From the NCBI GenBank assembly GCA_964443525.1, contig CAYUCY010000035.1, forward strand, positions 1 through 15,170: a stretch of 15,170 bases of DNA, read 5' to 3'. The notes beneath the pieces are model-generated. The model was not told where the DNA came from, ran no database searches, and was given only the letters and a program-made list of their open reading frames with translations. This document shows, in pieces, positions 13,557 through 15,170 of the stretch. This stretch comes from CAYUCY01 sp964443525. Lineage in GTDB: Bacteria > Pseudomonadota > Alphaproteobacteria > Caedimonadales > Caedimonadaceae. Position 1 is the first letter of the stretch; each line of letters begins with the position of its first letter. The position numbers were made by a program, and so were the translations under genes.

Positions 13557-14522
13557 ATGGAATACTCACTAGAACATCTTCTTTCGGATGGCGTTGTTTT
13601 GCCGTTTCTCGCCTTTTTCATTTTTCTCGTTGCTTTTTTCGTTCTCAGATCTCACTTCGATAAACAAAGCTTAAGAAATCGTCTTCAACGCTTTTCGAAA
13701 GACATTAAACCTTTGGGGGAAAAGAAAAAGAAAAAAGAAAATTCTATTAAATCTTTTTTTTCTAAATCTCGAGGATTTATGGATTCTTTAAAATCCCGCA
13801 ACATGAAATCGGCTGCCAAGTATCGTGAGAAATTCGAGAAGTGCGGTTGGGATCCCTCTTTAGCGTCACCCGTCGTTGCCTTGTCCCGTGCTGGACTTAC
13901 GGTTGCCTTTGTGACGCTCTTCTTTATCCTTAATGCTCTTTACGTTCCTTTTATTACGATGAAACCGCCCGTCAAGGCAGGGATCTTCGTTTTTTTCATT
14001 TTTCTCGGGATCAGAGGATTTGATTATATAATTGATATTATAATCAAGCGAAGGGCCGATAGGTTGATCCGACATCTGCCGATGACGGTTGATTTGTTGG
14101 TTGTGTGTGTCAGGGCGGGACTCTCCCTTGAAAATGCGTTGGATCGCATCGCGCAAGAGCTCATTTATGTTAACCCGGACCTTGCTCGTGAGTTGGCAGC
14201 TTTTTCTGCTGAACTCAGCATTCTTCCCGATCGAACGCTGGCTTATAAGAATTTTGCGCGTCAAATTGACTCACCCCTTGTCAAGGCCTTGGCGACCAGT
14301 TTGATGCAAGCTGAAACTCAAGGAGTTGCCATTGGTAACACGTTAAGCGTTTTATCTCAGGAGTTTACCAAGCACAAAATGTTGCAAATCGAAGAGAAGG
14401 CAGCGAAACTACCTGCCAAATTGACGGTTCCCGTGATTCTCTTGAGCCTGCCCGCTATTGGCATCATTGTCCTTGGCCCGACGATTGCCCGCGTTAGCGA
14501 AAGCGGATTTTTATCCCAATAA
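13557..14522 (+). CDS. tadC: Tad pilus platform protein TadC
   Basis: This 321-residue inner-membrane protein is the partner of TadB and shares its build: an N-terminal helix (about 15-33), a Lys-rich cytoplasmic segment (60-80), two central helices (about 102-165), and a type II secretion F domain (about 178-290). The domain carries HLPMTVDLLVVCVRAGLSLE and QAETQGVAIGNTLSVLSQE, and a final hydrophobic helix (about 295-313) with the family ending PAIGIIVLGPTI. GGAG and GGAA lie just ahead of ATG 13557 at the tadB stop. It closes the assembly operon. No strong terminator follows; only a weak GCAA/TTGC hairpin occurs at about 14530-14541. In Caulobacter naming this is CpaH. Confidence 0.94.
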   Translation: MEYSLEHLLSDGVVLPFLAFFIFLVAFFVLRSHFDKQSLRNRLQRFSKDIKPLGEKKKKKENSIKSFFSKSRGFMDSLKSRNMKSAAKYREKFEKCGWDPSLASPVVALSRAGLTVAFVTLFFILNALYVPFITMKPPVKAGIFVFFIFLGIRGFDYIIDIIIKRRADRLIRHLPMTVDLLVVCVRAGLSLENALDRIAQELIYVNPDLARELAAFSAELSILPDRTLAYKNFARQIDSPLVKALATSLMQAETQGVAIGNTLSVLSQEFTKHKMLQIEEKAAKLPAKLTVPVILLSLPAIGIIVLGPTIARVSESGFLSQ

Positions 14523-14580
14523 GATCTTTGCAAAAAATTGCTTGATTTTGTCAGCTGGAGCCTGTAAAGGTTCTTTTGTT

Positions 14581-14656
14581 GTCCCCATCGTCTAGAGGCC
14601 TAGGACACCGCCCTTTCACGGCGGCAACGGGGGTTCGAATCCCCCTGGGGACGCCA
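14581..14656 (+). tRNA. tRNA-Glu (anticodon UUC), CCA encoded
   Basis: GTCCCCA (14581-14587) pairs with TGGGGAC (14646-14652), with discriminator G14653 and encoded CCA (14654-14656). The anticodon stem CCGCC/GGCGG holds loop CTTTCAC with anticodon TTC (14615-14617). The T arm GGGGG-TTCGAAT-CCCCC is complete. A possible promoter is TTGATT (14542-14547) with TAAAGG (14565-14570) at 17-base spacing, but the -10 match is poor. No clear terminator follows. Confidence 0.98.
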
Positions 14657-14746
14657 TTTCAGGACAACATATCTTTTCAACCATCCCCTTTCGTTTCGAT
14701 TCTGTTTCCGCTATAAAGGGGGAAGCCTTTCGGCTCTATCTTAACC

Positions 14747-14756
14747 TTAACGTTAA
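14747..14756. promoter_or_regulatory. TTAACGTTAA palindrome in the leader of the copper chaperone gene
   Basis: A perfect ten-base palindrome follows a TTAACC half-site (14741-14746) and overlaps the AAAGGA ribosome site (14754-14759) of the next gene. A possible -10 box TATAAA lies at 14712-14717 without a good -35. The function is unknown. Confidence 0.3.
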
Positions 14757-14766
14757 AGGACCCGCC

Positions 14767-15170
14767 ATGCTCAAAAAATTTCTTTTTCTAACTTTTATAT
14801 CTCTTTCTTTTTCTTTCACCCCCGCGTCCCAAGCATATCAGGACAAAGAGAGTCCCGTCATCCTCTATAAAAGTGCTTCTGAAACCTCTTCTCTCGAAAT
14901 CGAAAAGCCTTGGATTCGCGCATCTACAGGGCCCAATTCAGCTCTTTTTATGCATATCAAGAATGCAGGTCTTGAGGATGATGTCCTGGTCGGATGTAAA
15001 GCGGATTTTTGCGAGAAGGTAGAGCTTCACACCCATATCAAAGAAGGAAATGTCTTTAAAATGCGCCCTGTGAAGGAAATCTCCCTAAAAAAGGGAGAGA
15101 TGACCCATTTAGCTCCTGGCGGCCTTCACGTCATGTTCCTCAATATCAAAGGGGAAATCCAACCGAAGGA
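14767..15170 (+). CDS. PCu(A)C-type periplasmic copper chaperone, 3' truncated by window
   Basis: The first 134 codons are present and the frame runs off the window edge. Residues 1-23 form a Sec signal peptide ending SQA. The mature part matches the PCu(A)C/DUF461 family: IEKPWIRASTGPNSALFMHIKN (45-66), the segment VELHTH (85-90) and the LAPGGLHVM block (115-123). The copper motif H-x10-M-x21-H-x-M is intact as H88, M99, H121 and M123. Such proteins carry Cu(I) in the periplasm for cytochrome oxidase CuA or CuB assembly. AAAGGA lies seven bases before ATG 14767. It follows tRNA-Glu in the same direction. Most of the domain is present, so the break is only the window boundary. Confidence 0.88.
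   Translation, partial: MLKKFLFLTFISLSFSFTPASQAYQDKESPVILYKSASETSSLEIEKPWIRASTGPNSALFMHIKNAGLEDDVLVGCKADFCEKVELHTHIKEGNVFKMRPVKEISLKKGEMTHLAPGGLHVMFLNIKGEIQPK

Noticed and set aside
75..14656. Genomic island bounded by the two tRNA genes
   Set aside because: No integrase, no repeat of a tRNA 3' end, and housekeeping rpmG lies inside; base composition looks even.
1..15170. CRISPR array, insertion sequence or prophage genes
   Set aside because: No regularly spaced repeats, transposase, integrase or phage-like reading frames were seen.

Overview
The window looks like chromosomal DNA of a moderate-GC alphaproteobacterium. Three observations point there. The pilus locus contains CpaD and a CpaE with a GARGGVGTST P-loop. 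The 55-residue L33 is of the cysteine-free kind typical of this class. A CtrA-type site (TTAA-N7-TTAA) lies ahead of the pilin gene. Genus cannot be told from the sequence alone; this placement is inference.

Layout: (1) 1-870 holds tRNA-Leu(UAA) followed closely by an unrecognised secreted protein gene and a strong intrinsic terminator. (2) 886-3300 holds a von Willebrand A protein whose C-terminus resembles a type I secretion target module, facing a six-TM voltage-channel-like protein. The two stop codons are one base apart. rpmG (L33) lies behind the channel gene with its own promoter and terminator. (3) 3300-3879 has no convincing gene but carries a spaced direct repeat, a CtrA-like box and a good promoter for the pilin. 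(4) 3880-5397 holds the Flp pilin, two hairpins and two TadE-like minor pilin genes. (5) 5420-6370 is a TadD-like TPR lipoprotein on the minus strand. (6) 6453-14522 is the assembly operon cpaA-cpaB-cpaC-cpaD-cpaE-cpaF-tadB-tadC, with short gaps or overlaps. (7) 14581-15170 holds tRNA-Glu(UUC) and the start of a PCu(A)C copper chaperone gene cut by the window edge.

The central system is a complete Tad (tight adherence) pilus machine. CpaA processes the Flp prepilin and the TadE-like pseudopilins. CpaF powers assembly on the TadB/TadC inner-membrane platform, CpaE positions it, CpaC forms the outer-membrane channel with CpaB and the CpaD lipoprotein, and TadD is the assembly lipoprotein. The VWA/type I secretion protein could be a second surface adhesion factor, but no type I exporter is visible here.

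The points most worth a second look are the compact VWA plus secretion-module protein without RTX repeats, the TadE protein with two calcium-loop-like repeats and a Ser at the usual Glu+5, the channel with a non-canonical filter and depleted S4 charge, and the regulatory sites ahead of flp and between tadD and cpaA.
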